Assembly: GCA_916700875.1 (NCBI GenBank)
Contig: CAKAKS010000297.1
Span: forward strand, 47,501 to 111,500
Length of the DNA: 64,000 nucleotides
From: Sebastes aleutianus
Taxonomy: Eukaryota > Chordata > Actinopteri > Perciformes > Sebastidae
Reading direction: 5' to 3'
The position numbers and the translations under genes were made by a program. Positions 1-11,479 of this stretch are shown here, in pieces. How positions within the stretch are numbered: the stretch's first letter is position 1; each line of letters opens with the position of its first letter. The notes below the pieces were generated by a model, which had not been told where the DNA came from, searched no databases, and saw only the letters and a list, made by a program, of their open reading frames with translations.

Positions 1-600
1 ATAAAATGATGTGCAAGACATCTCGACTATTTCCATTAGATGGAGAAGTCCCACTCTCTCATTGTAAATACTGTATCTGATCTGCAGGCTTGTAAAGTAA
101 ACAGTTTGAATGTAAAGCCTCTGGACCGCCCTCCCAGCAGGGACGTTTCCCCGCTCCTCACTGCGTTAATTGCGACGCCATGATTAAGGGTTATCACTTT
201 TTACTCCCCCACAGACACGAGAAAAACAATTCAAGTGGCACTATACATACAGTATGTGATGGATGTTTCATACAGAGAACGGAGAACCAGGATTTCTGAT
301 TAAAGATTAAACGTTTTTCTTCTGATAAACAAATCTCATGCAGAGAAAAAACAACAGTGGACGTTTCTACTGACAAGAATTCTGATATCTCTTCTTCCTC
401 GGATTCACAGAGCTCCATTCAAAACACATCAGTGAGCCTCACTGTTGATCTGGGGGACATTCCTGAAAGTGGAACGTTTGTCCAACAACATTTTGAAAAT
501 CATCGCAAATGTCCCGCAGTTCAATGATCTGGCTTATTGATTTTATTTTCGTAGTAAAATCATTTTTATATTAACCGTGTTCTTCCATCATCTTACACAA
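1..600. other. No gene seen; single-copy-looking AT-rich DNA
   Basis: Six frames hold only short stop-free stretches without domain-like composition. No tandem repeat or recognised mobile element is visible. Confidence 0.5.
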
Positions 601-905
601 ACAGAAGACCGGTCACAATGTCAACAGCAACTTATTTTAAATGCCGTAGGTAACGTAAGTGAAGTTGCATAATAAACGTAGGTTACTTATTTTAACCCAC
701 CTATGATCTTTTACTTGCTAAATCTAACCAAATTGTTTTGATGCCTAAACCTAAATTGTTTCCGTGGCGGCGCCACGTGATGTGTTATCATGACGTGCGC
801 CGAGGTTTTGGTCTTTTCATGGATTTCTGTGAGATCACGTTAACTGTCTTGTTCTACGGTTGGCTACAGACAGCGTAGGGAAGTCAGACTAAAACCTGTA
901 CATGT
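601..905 (-). repeat. Family A dispersed repeat, diverged fragment
   Basis: The top strand carries the series AACCCACCTATGATCTTTT, CTAAATCTAACC and GCCTAAACCTAA, then a run rich in ACGTGA. Better copies near 12.2, 14.2 and 22.2 kb show the same order (AAGTCCAACCATGAT, CCTAACTAAGT, GCCTGAACCTAAC). It is more decayed than those copies, and the ends cannot be placed exactly. Confidence 0.5.
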
Positions 906-1628
906 TGGTAATTAAAAGAATTCAGTTTGATGCAAAATATTTGCAGGCGAGTATTTCGCATTTTCATGTTGTTTATCATCACGCCGCAGTGTGTATAGAC
1001 CTTTATCAAGTCTTAAATCAGCTACCAGGTTAAATAGATACGTTTAAACTTCAGAACCTCCTTCAGAACTTGCAGCTGTTTAATGTAGAAGACGGCTCTG
1101 CAGCGTAAAGTGATTCACAAACAGATTCCGGACCACAACAATGTTTTTTTTTTTTTTTTACAACAGCCACAATTACAGCGTGGAGTGTTTGTCCGATCAG
1201 GTGGAGGACTTTATGTAGATGTGTGAGTGAAGAAGAGAGCTGTCAATCATCTCCGGTTCAGCCTAATGATGTCCGTCTGCAGCAGACTATACAGCCCGAT
1301 GAGAAAGTGTTCATGTCAGGATATTTTGGAGCCCGGGCTGTTTTCCTGTATCACAGCGTCGGTATGAAACAGCAGCCAGCCTCCGACAGAATACCAAGAC
1401 ATAAACACATTAGTATACCGCTGCATATTGTAATGTGTCCCTGACATTTCCTCCCAATTATTCACTAATGCTGCATCCACAGCACAATGTCTCTGCATTT
1501 ATCACTGGAAATTGATGCAATTTATATTCATCTAGCACAATGACACAATACCACAGTATGGGAATGGATTCCCTACTTCAATGGAAACCACTGAGTGTGA
1601 ATGGAAATGGTGAGATAAGATATTTAAC
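906..1628. other. No gene seen; contains a T16 tract
   Basis: Single-copy-looking DNA. A run of 16 T lies at 1144-1159. It could be the tail of an old minus-strand retrocopy, but no recognisable body adjoins it. The stop-free stretch at 1223-1444 has no recognisable protein features. Confidence 0.4.
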
Positions 1629-2320
1629 AGGCAGCAGCAGCAGCAGGAGGAGGAGCAGGAGCTGCAGGAGGAACAGGAGGAGCAGGAGCTGCAGGAGGAG
1701 CAGGAGGAGCAGCAGCAGCAGGAGGAGGAGCAGGAGCTGCAGGAGGAACAGGAGGAGCAGCAGCAGCAGGAGGAGCTGCAGGAGGAACAGGAGGAGCAGG
1801 AGGAGCAGGAGGAACAGGAGGAGCAGGAGCTGCAGGAGGAACAGGAGGAGCAGGAGCTGCAGGAGGAGCAGGAGGAGCAGCAGCAGCAGGAGGAGGAGCA
1901 GGAGCTGCAGGAGGAACAGGAGGAGCAGGAGGAGCAGGAGGAACAGGAGGAACAGGAGGAGCAGGAGCTGCAGGAGGAGCAGGAGGAGCAGCAGCAGCAG
2001 GAGGAGGAGCAGGAGCTGCAGGAGGAACAGGAGGAGCAGCAGCAGCAGGAGGAGCTGCAGGAGGAACAGGAGGAGCAGGAGGAACAGGAGGAGCAGGAGC
2101 TGCAGGAGGAACAGGAGGAGCAGGAGGAGCAGCAGCAGCAGGAGGAGGAGCAGGAGCTGCAGGAGGAACAGGAGGAGCAGCAGCAGCAGGAGGAGCTGCA
2201 GGAGGAACAGGAGGAGCTGCAGGAGGAACAGGAGGAGCAGGAGCTACAGGAGGAACAGGAGGAGCAGGAGGAGCAGGAGCTGCAGGAGGAACAGGAGGAG
2301 CAGAGGAGCAGGAGCTGGAG
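1629..2320. repeat. Purine-rich GAG/CAG/GAA compound minisatellite (~690 bp)
   Basis: The array is built of triplets CAG, GAG, GAA and CTG on the top strand, with larger repeated blocks beginning with four CAGs then GAGGAGGAG near 1630, 1709, 1876, 1986 and 2129. The forward frames read Ser/Arg-rich, Gln/Glu-rich and Ala/Gly-rich; one reverse frame reads Cys/Ser-rich. Openness in several frames at once comes from triplet periodicity and is not evidence of a gene. There is no splice context or codon bias favouring any one frame. Confidence 0.9.
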
Positions 2321-3160
2321 ATTTAAAGGTTTTAGGGACAAATCCAGCGTAGGGCTTTTCTCCTCAACTCATTTATTTCTTCACAATTTGCTGCGTTTCA
2401 AACACCTGCACAATTAGAAATAGTTTAACAAGAATGTTAGGGATGAAATGATAACAGATGTGATTTATGATACAACAACAAAACGTGAAAGTTTCAAGGC
2501 AAAGAACAAATTAATTTCCACAAAAAGCTGTAAACACGGACGGATTATCAGACAACAGCAGCCGGAGCACATAACAAGCAGCCTCTCATAGCTATCAGCA
2601 AGGTGAAGAGGAGGAACGTCTCAGAGAAGGAAACATAATCAACAAAGATAGAATGAAGATATATGTGGATTAGATTCATTATGATGAGATAGTAATAAAG
2701 AGCTCAGTCCTGATCTGAAGTACGTCAAGTTTATTTTATAAAGTATACTGAAGTAGAGTTCAAGTCTATTTCCCCAAAGTATACTTTATGTAATAAGAAC
2801 CTGTTTTCTTCAGTATATTCAGTATTATTTTATTAGAAATAGACTAACTCTATTTCCTCTAGAAGCTATAAGAGCGGGGCTGTGGAGACCAGTGTCACCA
2901 GTAATGAGATAATGAGAGAGGGCTGGTTGCTATTAGCCTGGCTGAGGCCTAACAGGTGTCACCGCGTCAGGTTAATGACCTCCACGACTTCATCACTTCA
3001 TTCTGCTGCAGGACGTTGAGGCTCTACATTCACGCTCACACGCAGTCTGAAAAACCTCTTCATGTCTCTGGAAAACCTCCAAAAAACACCATCAACGGCT
3101 GCAGACAGAATAAAAAAACAACACATTCTTAAATCACAATCTATGACTGAGGTTTTATGT
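2321..3160. other. Mostly unannotated; weak conserved-looking segment at 2870-3000
   Basis: No coding signal. The segment around 2870-3000 has mixed composition with TAATGAGATAATGAGAGAGG and GGTTAATGACC, which resembles vertebrate conserved non-coding DNA, but this is judged only by eye. At 2755-2860 there are several imperfect repeats of GTATACT and TCTATTTCC. Confidence 0.3.
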
Positions 3161-3350
3161 AAAATAAGATAAGATGTTCTTTTATTAGTTCCACTGTGGG
3201 GAAATGTTCAGCGTACAGCAGCAAAGGGGAGAGTGCAGAAAACAAGAAGCATCGGTAAAAACAATAAGGAAGATACAACACGGTATATGAACAATTTAAA
3301 TAGAAGGAAATATAAAAAATAGGAACAGTATATACGGCATTGACAATTTA
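3161..3350 (-). mobile_element. 3' end of a non-LTR retrotransposon, reverse strand
   Basis: Read on the bottom strand, the segment contains GCTGCTGTACGCTGAACAT, CCCCACAGTGGAACTAATAA and then ATCTTATCTTAT at the end. This layout (CCCCACTGTGGGACTAATAAA followed by short ATCTT repeats) is a familiar teleost LINE 3' tail. No reverse transcriptase coding remains, so the copy is severely 5' truncated. Confidence 0.6.
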
Positions 3351-3467
3351 TTATTATTATAAGAGGTTATGTGTGACACTGTGAACTCAGTCTTGTCAAC
3401 AGAGTTCAGGTGTTTTGTAAGCAGGCAACAGGGTTGTGAATTTGATGCGTGTGGCGACTGGGAGCCA

Positions 3468-3552
3468 GCGGAGGGATGTGAACAGAGGAGAGATGTGAAC
3501 AGCGGAGGGATGTGATGTGAACAGCGGAGGGATGTGAACAGCGGAGGGATGA
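3468..3552. repeat. 18-bp minisatellite, ~4.5 copies
   Basis: The unit GATGTGAACAGCGGAGGG is repeated with small changes (GAGGAGAGATGTGAACAG in one copy, and an extra ATGTG in another). Confidence 0.85.
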
Positions 3553-3621
3553 GTGCTGTTTGGGTTGGTTGGAGACCAGTTGACTCTGTAACTCGTCACA
3601 TGCGGTCTCAGTTTTAAACAC

Positions 3622-3715
3622 GTGGTTAATGACGTGAATTGAAACAAAACTCTACTTAGTTAGGTTTAGAAGAAGACTGGTTTGGGTCAAAATAACAACG
3701 GTAATACGCGACAAC
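3622..3715 (+). repeat. Family A dispersed repeat, short fragment
   Basis: The string TTAGTTAGGTTTAGAAGAAG, followed by GGTTTGGGTCAAAATAAC, matches the internal part of family A seen at 8.7, 15.8, 40.8 and 53.9 kb. The flanks do not extend the match. Confidence 0.5.
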
Positions 3716-4209
3716 TCTTGTCTAGTTTACACAACTCAAGCCCTGATTTTCCGCTCCCCAACAGTTTTGGGAGCTCCCAGACAAAAGCCCCAGATCAGAG
3801 GCAAATCGGCGATGAAGCGTCATGTGTGAACCGCTCACAGACGCAAGCCGAGAGACACATTCCAGATATCTAGCGTGCTAAATATCTGGACCTGTTGGGG
3901 ACTCCGGCCACGAGCTACAGCCAATGAGATGGTGAGACCCGGGTTGATGGTAAACCTGTAACAACAGGAACGGACTGGATGAGCTGCGTTTGTAACAAGT
4001 AGCAAAGTTGATGTTCCACCTGGAGGAATAAATAGTAAAAAAAGAGTGTGGAAACAGAACACGGACTATTTGGTGAACACATGTGCCATGTATGGTATCA
4101 TGAGATTTCTCGTGTATTTTGGTGACTAAACGTAGTTCGGAGACGTCATCGTGGATTCCTCCTGGTGAGAGATCTAGTAGTGTGTCCGGTCCGGTTTCCG
4201 GTCAGTCAT

Positions 4210-4365
4210 GTAGTGTGAACTTAGCTTAAGTCAACGTTGACTTCTGACTTCATTCTGTATAAAACCAGCGGTCTCCTGGGCAAAAGTCCGGTGCACCCAT
4301 CAACCCCGACTTCCTCCCTAAGTGGCGTTTGTCGGCCTTTATACTTCCTGTTCGTGTGCATCGGA
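4210..4365 (+). repeat. Family A dispersed repeat, '+' copy
   Basis: The copy contains GTCAACGTTGACTTCTG, GCGGTCTCCTGGGCAAAAGT, CACCCATC, CCTCCCTAAGTGGCGTTTGT and CTTTATACTTCCTG in the same order as the copies at 8.8 and 40.9 kb. Confidence 0.7.
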
Positions 4366-4830
4366 GTACTGACCATATGCTCTTTAACGTGGACTGAATA
4401 ATATCTGGAGCCGGTGCGGTGGAGAATTTTCTGAGCGCTGTCATAATGAAAGCGGGGGGGATTTGTTCTGCTCGGCGTATCAGGCGTCAGCAGAGAGAGG
4501 AGGAAGAGAAAGAGAAGAGAGCTCTAAACACAGTGTTTGACTGCGACTCTGCTGCTGCCCCCAGATAAATTTGCAAAGTGTGTTTCCATCAAACATGACC
4601 CCGTTGCTCGCCAATTATCTCTCCAGGACTGCATCGTTTCAGCGTCCGGGGTCGACCCTGTCTGTCAGCCGCTGTCTGTCCTCCCGGCGTGACGGGGGGG
4701 TGGGGATGTAAAAGCAAATAATCTCTCCCAGAAAGCGTGCAATCTGCAGGGTCGGAGGTCGGAGCTTCCATAAACAGACGCCACCTGGCTGTCAGGGGCG
4801 GACCTCGGTCACCTGCGCCGCAGAGCGGAT
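4366..4830. other. GC-rich single-copy segment, possible regulatory DNA
   Basis: Relatively CpG-rich DNA with a run of AGAGAGGAGGAAGAG and a dense block (about 4680-4830) containing TTCCATAAACAGACGCCACC. No open frame has protein-like character. A conserved element is possible but unproven. Confidence 0.25.
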
Positions 4831-5595
4831 GAAAGCCTCTTTGCTTGCTCTCAGCAGAGCTGTTGTTTTTCTGCTCGCCGACGGGAGCAGGTGGAGCAGC
4901 TCGACGTTTGAGCGCCGCCGCTTACCGCCGCAGGCTCGACCTCTTCGCACTTTTCACCGCGAGCAAATCTGTGTCTGTCACAACGCCCGAGGAGGCTCAC
5001 AGACCGAACAGGTTTCATCCACAAATACCTCGACCCCTCTCGGTGAGATGATAAATGATCCTTTAAATTACATGTTGAGAAACTTGCAAAACAACAGCGT
5101 GAAGCCCTTCAGGCAGCTTCCTGGAGGAGACGCTTTACAGCACAAGACACAGAAGCACTGGACAGAACGAAGAACACACAGATGATTTACAGATACTGGG
5201 TTGTCGGGCCTCACTATTCCAGGAGATAAAACTATATATGAAAGGTAATCTTGCACAGATTGCAGATTTTTGTGTGGCAAAAAGTGTAAAAACATTTCTC
5301 CTCGATCTTGTGTCCAATTTGTGTTTGTTTTAAAAGCAGAGAAAAGGTCATTGGGGTCATTAAAATCAAAAGGGTTCATCCCGTAGAGAGAATGAACATG
5401 CTCATTAAAGTCAATCCGCAGACTACTTTTTCATATTTCTTATATATAAGTGGAAATGTTGACCTGCATTCTACCAGTCGGGCTAAAGGAAAGTTCCGGA
5501 GGTCACCATCCTCTTGGGAGCATGACCTGCAGGTTTAATGGACATGGAGACATAATGTCTACAGTAAAAATAATAAAAACAACAACATACAACAC
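4831..5595. other. No gene seen
   Basis: The longest stop-free stretch (4829-5185, 118 codons) has low-complexity composition, no recognised domain and no flanking splice signals of note. I do not call it coding. Confidence 0.4.
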
Positions 5596-5840
5596 ATTTG
5601 ATCGCGTCTTTGTGTTAGACTATTTGTCCCGTCCCTCCTCCGCTGTGATTGGACAACTGGGTGAAAAGTGACGGAGACGAACACAGTGTTTTACTCAAAG
5701 TTGAACATTTTTCAACTCTTAGCGACCAGAAAAAAAGCCCAAAACGTGCAGCGCTCAGAGCAGAATAGACACATGAAGGTGGCGCTCCCATTGTAGAGAA
5801 TAAAAACAAATACGCTTTGGGGGACACGGCCTGTTAAAGC
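5596..5840. repeat. Possible dispersed repeat of unknown class
   Basis: The segment includes GTGATTGGACAACTGGGTGA, AGTTGAACATTTTTCAACTC and CAGCGCTCAGAGCAGAATAG. I recognise this combination as a common fish interspersed repeat, but I cannot assign it to a class, and no second copy is visible in this window. Confidence 0.35.
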
Positions 5841-6234
5841 ACTAGCCTATAGACGAAGATCTAAGGTTGTATTTTGTGACTTTGGGTTAATATAATGTTA
5901 TGATCTGAAATGTGTGTTGAGGTGCAGCATCATTTCTGTTTGTCTCTCATTGGATTCAGACATCTTGTGTTTTCTACCTGTTCTGAGCACCTTGATGAGA
6001 GAAAGAGAAAACCCCTTCAGTCAGTTTGTGTTGCCAAAATGTTCAACTTCTACCCGTTAATATCTCTGTTTACTGGAAGGTTCAAGCTGCTTTTGCATCC
6101 TCACAAAAGCGTTGGCATCCAGCGAACACTTTTAGAGCGCTAATTATGGGCCGCCAGAGCGAAAAAAAAGAGAGCAAGCACACAACGGAGAGGATCAAAG
6201 AGCTTATTTACTGAGGAGTCAGCGTGCTTCAACA
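5841..6234. other. No gene or repeat seen
   Basis: Single-copy-looking DNA with no coding signal or tandem structure. Confidence 0.4.
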
Positions 6235-6545
6235 GTCAGACTGGAGGTAAGAAGATCAACGGCGTGCTGGAAGTCATCTGATGTGGCACCGACTCGAGTG
6301 GGTAAGTAGCGGTTCACGGCCGTACCATTATCGTGCTGAGGGGCCGCTGGCTGATTATAGCCTGTTGCCCCAGCCGCGGGCTGTCGAGCCTCGTTAATAC
6401 GGCTCTGAAGGTGGGCTAATTGGTGCTTAATTACTGTAGTCGGCCCACCAACAGTCAGCGAGAACAGCTGCACCCAGCGACGGAACAAAAAGGAGGAAGA
6501 GAAAGAAACCGGAGGGATGAATTAGCAACCAGAGACAGTGAGCCA
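6235..6545. other. Candidate conserved non-coding segment
   Basis: Balanced composition, no repeats, and several homeodomain-type cores (GGCTAATTGGTGCTTAATTA, CTCGTTAATACGG, GGCTGATTATAG) lie close together. This resembles vertebrate enhancer-type conserved elements. No alignment supports it here. Confidence 0.3.
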
Positions 6546-6654
6546 TTCAAAGAGCGTTTGTTCTGTAATTGTGAGAGGAAGCAGGAGGAGGGCGAACACG
6601 CTACGGCAGCTCGTTGGGACAAATTGTGAAGACGTGAATTATAGATTTCAACAA

Positions 6655-6676
6655 GCTCTCTCTCTCTCTCTCTCTT
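6655..6676. repeat. (TC)n microsatellite
   Basis: About 11 uninterrupted TC units. Confidence 0.9.
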
Positions 6677-6839
6677 TCCTTCTCTCCGTTCTCAGCCTTC
6701 AGAAACAGCATCGCTCATGAAATGTTAAGAGGACAGATGGCAACAAAAACAGCACATGGTAACCAGGAGAGAGAGACCTCAGCAGTTCCACTGTACATCC
6801 ATACAATAAGAGATTAGAGCGGCCCTGAACCGCCACAGA

Positions 6840-7690
6840 TAAGACCTGCAGACCGCCAACCACGACGCCTTCGCTTTCTCCTTTTTCTCCCCCCTTCGCC
6901 CTCGCTGATTACTGCACTCAGACACATTTGATTATGCAGGGCAATTTGTGGGGAAAGTGTTTATTTGGCAGGAAAGTGAAAGAATTGATGAAAGCGGTGA
7001 GTCAAAGGAGAGGGCTCGTGTCGCCGGGCTTGTTGACAAGTGTTTTGATTTGGCTATTTATGGCGTTCAAAAGTGCGGTGCTGCAAGAAAAGAAACAACA
7101 ACACAGCAGCCTTTGAGTCTTTTCCTCTCCTCACGTCAGAAAACAAAGAGTACAAACGCAGCGCTGTTTATTCCTCGTGTGCACAGAAAATCTGTATTAA
7201 TATCTGTATTGTAAACGCTGGTGTAATTGCACGCAAGCTCTTACAGCTTTTAAAATGTGCGAGCGCCCAGCGGAGGGTCATGCAGCATTACGTGTTATTA
7301 CAGCTCCTATGGCAACCATTTACTGCAGAGAACATGCTGCTGCATTCACTGTAATGAGAAATCCATTTGTGGACAAGGCAACAACAAAGCCCTCAATTAC
7401 CGCCAGCACACTTCCAATCAACCCAATGTACATTTCTCCAGCAGCCAACACCCCCCCCCCCACCGCGGCCCCTCACCTCATATAAACTCCACAATATTAT
7501 TTTTGACAAGCCTGTCTTTGAATCGCATTAAAGACTTCCCAGATTATTATTACAAATGTAAAATTACATCAGCTCGTCCCCTGGCTGCCGGCGCTGTGAT
7601 GTGCGCTGATCACTGCGTTCTCAAGAGCATCTTCCTTCGGATTAGAGGTGCCACTGTTCATAAACTCATCAAAGCACAGTGAGCGCCGAG
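6840..7690. other. Candidate conserved non-coding block
   Basis: An 850-bp stretch free of recognised repeats, apart from a C11 run at 7451-7461. It has many AT-rich factor-like cores (GATTATGCAGGGCAATTTGT, CCTCAATTACCGCC, GACAAGCCTGTCTTTGAA, CAGATTATTATTAC, GTGCGCTGATCACTGC). Overlapping stop-free stretches in several frames share no protein features. The pattern fits a developmental enhancer cluster better than an exon. Confidence 0.35.
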
Positions 7691-7754
7691 CCTCTCCAAG
7701 ATAATGAAAATGTGCCGACAATAACACTGAGGATTAGAACGGGACTGTGTGAGA

Positions 7755-7812
7755 GAGAGGAGGAGGAGGAGGAGGAGGGGGGGCTTCAGAAGAAGAAGAA
7801 GGTGAAAAGAGG
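7755..7812. repeat. (GGA)n / (GAA)n purine tracts
   Basis: GGA repeats at about 7759-7780, followed by AGAAGAAGAAGG. Confidence 0.8.
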
Positions 7813-8045
7813 AAGATAATAATGACAAATGCCTGTGGCAATTAGATCCTGTATGATGTGGAAGATTCCTCGCAGGTTAATGCGGTGGAATGATGAGCGG
7901 CGGCTTCGCAGATCGAATTCCTCCTCAGGTGCTGCTGGCGGTGACGAAGACGAAGCGGGGGGGTCAACGACTCGGCCCGGATCATTAGGTCAAAAGTGAC
8001 AGGCCTCTGCTGAGGACTAATGATGTTATTAATAACCACAGTGTG
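7813..8045. other. Candidate conserved non-coding segment
   Basis: It contains GTGGCAATTAGATCCTGTAT, GGTTAATGCGGTGGAATGAT and GACTAATGATGTTATTAATA. These homeodomain-like sites lie in otherwise single-copy sequence. There is no coding frame. Confidence 0.25.
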
Positions 8046-8314
8046 AAATCCAAACCGGTCCAGTCGGACACGTCAACGCTCGGCTTCGATCACGTGAAGC
8101 ACAGGAAGCAGAGCTGCTCCGTCAGCCCGGTGATCACAACACAGAGGAGAAGAAGAAGAAAGGTTTCATCGGTAATGTGACCACATTTACACACTGAGGC
8201 ATCTGGACGTGGAAATGCATCCAAGATGGATTCTAGCCAGATGTTGAAAAGGTGTAAATGCATCTGTCTCTCCAACACGGTCCAAATAGCGCCGCTAGGT
8301 CAGTGGATACAACG

Positions 8315-8940
8315 CACTACAGCAGGTAGACACGTGTCAGGGATGGCGTGTCAATATACGCTCGTAGTGTCCTTTCAAAATAAACTTCTGTTTTTACAGG
8401 AAGGTTTAGGCAACACAACTACTTAGATAGGAAGCGATGTGGTTGATGTTAAAATTCACTTGACAGTTGAATGGAAACCCGACGACTGTCTGATGTTCTT
8501 AGTCAACGTATCTTCATACAATGGTACATATATCTTATCAAAAAGTTATTACTCTCTTTTTTTGTACGTTTTCAAACAAATGTTTAGCAACACGTGTCAA
8601 TGTCAGCGTATTATATGCATACAGTCTTTTCAAAATAAACTTCCGTCTTCACAGGAAGTATTAGGCAACAGAACTCCCTGGCTAGGTTCAGCAACAGATG
8701 GTGGTTTGGCTTAAAATAACACCGGACGTGACTTTACTTAAGTACGAAAGTTACGTGACAAATACATCAATGTTGACTTCTGGTTTCAGACGGGACACAA
8801 ACACCAGTCTCCTGATGAAAGTGTGATGTTTTTAGACCCATCATGACCTCCTCGCTACATGGAGCACTTTATATTTCCTGGTTCATGATTATGTAAATTA
8901 AAGAAATTGATTTTGTACATGCACTACTTTTCCTGTCTTA
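8315..8940 (+). repeat. Family A dispersed repeat, two tandem '+' copies
   Basis: The segment TCAAAATAAACTTC...ACAGGAAG...TTAGGCAACA occurs twice (about 8378-8425 and 8631-8672). The second copy continues through GATGGTGGTTTGG, AAGTTACGTGACAAATACAT, CAGTCTCCTGATGAAAGTGT, TTTTTAGACCCATC and CCTGGTTCATGATTATGTAA, which is the full '+' order of the family. The first copy stops at about 8450. Confidence 0.7.
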
Positions 8941-9171
8941 ACACATGGTCTGTCTTCGTCCTCGTAATAACGGCAGTGAAAGTTTCCCTGTTCACCGTGA
9001 GGCTTGAGAGAAAGACTGAGTTTGCTTCATGAACTCAAACTCGGGGTGAGTACGTTTGTGGGTGAAGTATTCCTTTAAGAATAAAACAGTCCATGAAGGC
9101 AGAAGGGTTATTAGCCTTTTGATGATGCTCATTATTTTCATTCATTATGTCTCTTACATCCTGATGCCGGT

Positions 9172-9335
9172 TTGAGTAGTGTGGTTAAACTTTCAGCTGG
9201 AACTGTTGGAGGTGAACCTGAAACCAGCCGGCCAATCAGCAGCTTGTCTCCGTTAAACGATATCTCGTGTTCGTATGTTAAACTTTGGTGTTTTTATGCT
9301 GCGCTCGTTCCTGGTTCACGATGCCGACCACCTGC
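9172..9335. other. No gene seen
   Basis: Short unclassified stretch. CCTGGTTCACGATGCC at 9311-9326 resembles the 3' part of family A, but the surroundings do not support a full copy. Confidence 0.25.
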
Positions 9336-9780
9336 TGCTTCCTGTCTGCGCCGGAGCGAGTGAATCAAACGGAGAGGGAGGAGGAGGAGAAAGCGAGCGG
9401 CGCGGCGCTCCAGGAAGACAAACACACTCATTACTCGGTGAGCTCCACAAAACAACTCGGAGCAGAGCGTCCACTCGACACACTCATTTCTGAGCCATCA
9501 CGGAGAGGCCGCGGAGGCCGAGGAGGCGAGAGCGGCTTCTGCTTTTGTCTCCTCTCATTTCCTCAGAAAAAAAAACCCCAAAAAAGAAAAAAGCCGACAC
9601 TCAGAGTGGGATAGTCCCAGCCATTAACCGCTGGCTGATTGCTTTGTGCAAAAGGTGCCCGAAGAGCGAGGGGAAGGAAATTAGGGAATAATGGGGGGAG
9701 TAATGAAAGAGGATGAAAAGTGGCAGCCCAGCTCAACAGGCACCGCGGAAAGAAAAAGGAAGAAGAAGAGACAGAAAACT
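9336..9780. other. CpG-rich, purine-rich segment, possible regulatory DNA
   Basis: Stretches of GAGGAGGAGGAGAAAGCGAG and GGCCGCGGAGGCCGAGGAGG are followed by AGCCATTAACCGCTGGCTGA and AAATTAGGGAATAATGG. Stop-free frames here follow purine bias and have no recognised domain. Confidence 0.25.
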
Positions 9781-10129
9781 ACAGCAGGAGGAACAGATGT
9801 AGTCCAGTGTTTCAAACCATCCCTATCCACCAATCCCAGCGTCCCGCTCTTTGTCCCGATGGAGGCTGAAGTGGAGGTGTTTCCTGTCTGACGGCCTCCT
9901 CACATCAATCTCCCCGATCAGGTGATTCATACGGAGGTCAGGTAAATCTGCACGTAGAGTTCAGCTTTAGTGCTCTTTGGCAAACCCTCCTGGCGGTGCT
10001 CACCTCTGAGGTGACGGAGTCCAACGTGCAGGAAGCATCTCATTAGAGACGCACTACGCCAATTTTAATTTTTTATTTAATGGAAAATTCAATCGTATGT
10101 TCATAAATCATCATCTATTATAGAGAGTC

Positions 10130-10310
10130 AACTATTTATTATCCTCCTCCCTACAAGGTGTTTGCCGCTCTTTTTATTTCCTGTTTCACGATTACATGGA
10201 TTACAAAAGAATTGATTTTGTGGGATGTATACAAATGACAGTGCATTACTTTCCGTAGGTATAGCGACGAGCGGTGTATGAGAACGGCACAGAATTAGCT
10301 CTACTATGGC
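10130..10310 (+). repeat. Family A dispersed repeat, 3' part of a '+' copy
   Basis: The copy contains CTACAAGGTGTTTGCCGCTC, TTCCTGTTTCACGATTACAT, GATTTTGTGGGATGTATACA, GTGCATTACTTTCCGTAGGT and GTATGAGAACGGCAC. This end is matched in inverse orientation at 13640-13740. Confidence 0.65.
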
Positions 10311-10689
10311 CCATCACTTGGTGCATCTCTAATATGAAGCTGCTCTGCTGGAGTATAAAGAGCTGCAGCAGCTTCTGTAGTCAGTCATCACACATTGCTT
10401 TTGCTCTGATCTGATGTTGTTGTTGTTGTTGGCGGTGACATTCAACAAAGTTCCCAATGAATGTAGCGTCCCACACCAGTAGGCCACAGCAGTAACCCCC
10501 CAAATGCATAGAACAAATATTGATTCATACGGAGTAATCTTTTGTCTCTCACTAGAAGAGTAAACGTTTTGTCGACACACATCTCCACTCCCAAGAGCTC
10601 CTGCTTTTTATTCTAATTTTAATAGAAAGGTTATTTAATCACATTAAGCCTCTCTTCATAATGTGTATTGATTGAAATAATCTGAACAC

Positions 10690-10935
10690 TCACATTCAGT
10701 TTGTTTTTCACTGTCGCCAAAATCCCATCCTGCTTTTCATGTGCTAATATTTCCTTTAGAATTAAATACATTACAGCTCCACAATCAGAGCTGCACACAG
10801 CTGTTTGTTTGTGTTTTAATCAGGATATAATTCACCTTTTCATTCATGTTGGCTCTTTCCTAATGGCAGCTCAGCTACCCCCTTCCTCCTCCTCCTCCTC
10901 CTCCTCCCTCTGCAGGTTTAAATTAGCATCCCATC
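10690..10935. other. Candidate conserved non-coding segment with (CTC)n
   Basis: AT-rich single-copy DNA (CATGTGCTAATATTTCCTTT, TAGAATTAAATACATTACAG, TTTAATCAGGATATAATTCA) runs into a CTC triplet tract at about 10884-10910. No coding frame. Confidence 0.3.
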
Positions 10936-11479
10936 TCCTGCACTCCAGCGTGTGATAACACATCTGATCTGAGCCGGCGTGGAGTCAGAATACTAAATGT
11001 GTGAGTCCGTGTGTCGCTCTGAGGAACAGCAGAGCGCTGCCAACCCGTGCTAGGTAATCTTTCTCCCCCCCATCCCTCCCCTCGCCGCTGACTCCCATCT
11101 CCTCGGCTGCTTCAGACACACTGCAAAAAAGAAGTGGCCATTTTAACCATCCAGGCTATTATTGAGTCATAAAACCCAGATTTTCTTATGTGGTAAATAT
11201 TCCATTAGTCCGACAGGAAGGAGGTTGTTTCTCTTTCTTTCTGATGAAGGGAAGAGAGAACACTATTTATATTCTATCTCATAAATGGTTACATCATATT
11301 GGTTCATGCCAGAGGACAACAGTCTGTATCAGCTGATGAGGATGGAGAATATAAAGTAGCGTATACAAGCTGTATGTAAAAAGTGGATCTTTACAGTTCC
11401 TGTCTAAACCTAAATTCTTGTTTTTTCACCAAACATCAGCAGCTCACATGTTGCATCTAAAAACGCCAACGCATCACAT

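Noticed and set aside
1532..2352. Long open frames (Ser/Arg-rich forward, Cys/Ser-rich reverse)
   Set aside because: Pure consequence of a triplet-based tandem array. No start context, splice sites or unique sequence support coding.
4829..5185. 118-codon forward open frame starting MKASLLALSRAVVFLL
   Set aside because: It looks like a short signal peptide, but the remainder is basic low-information sequence, an overlapping frame is also open, and no splice or promoter context is evident.
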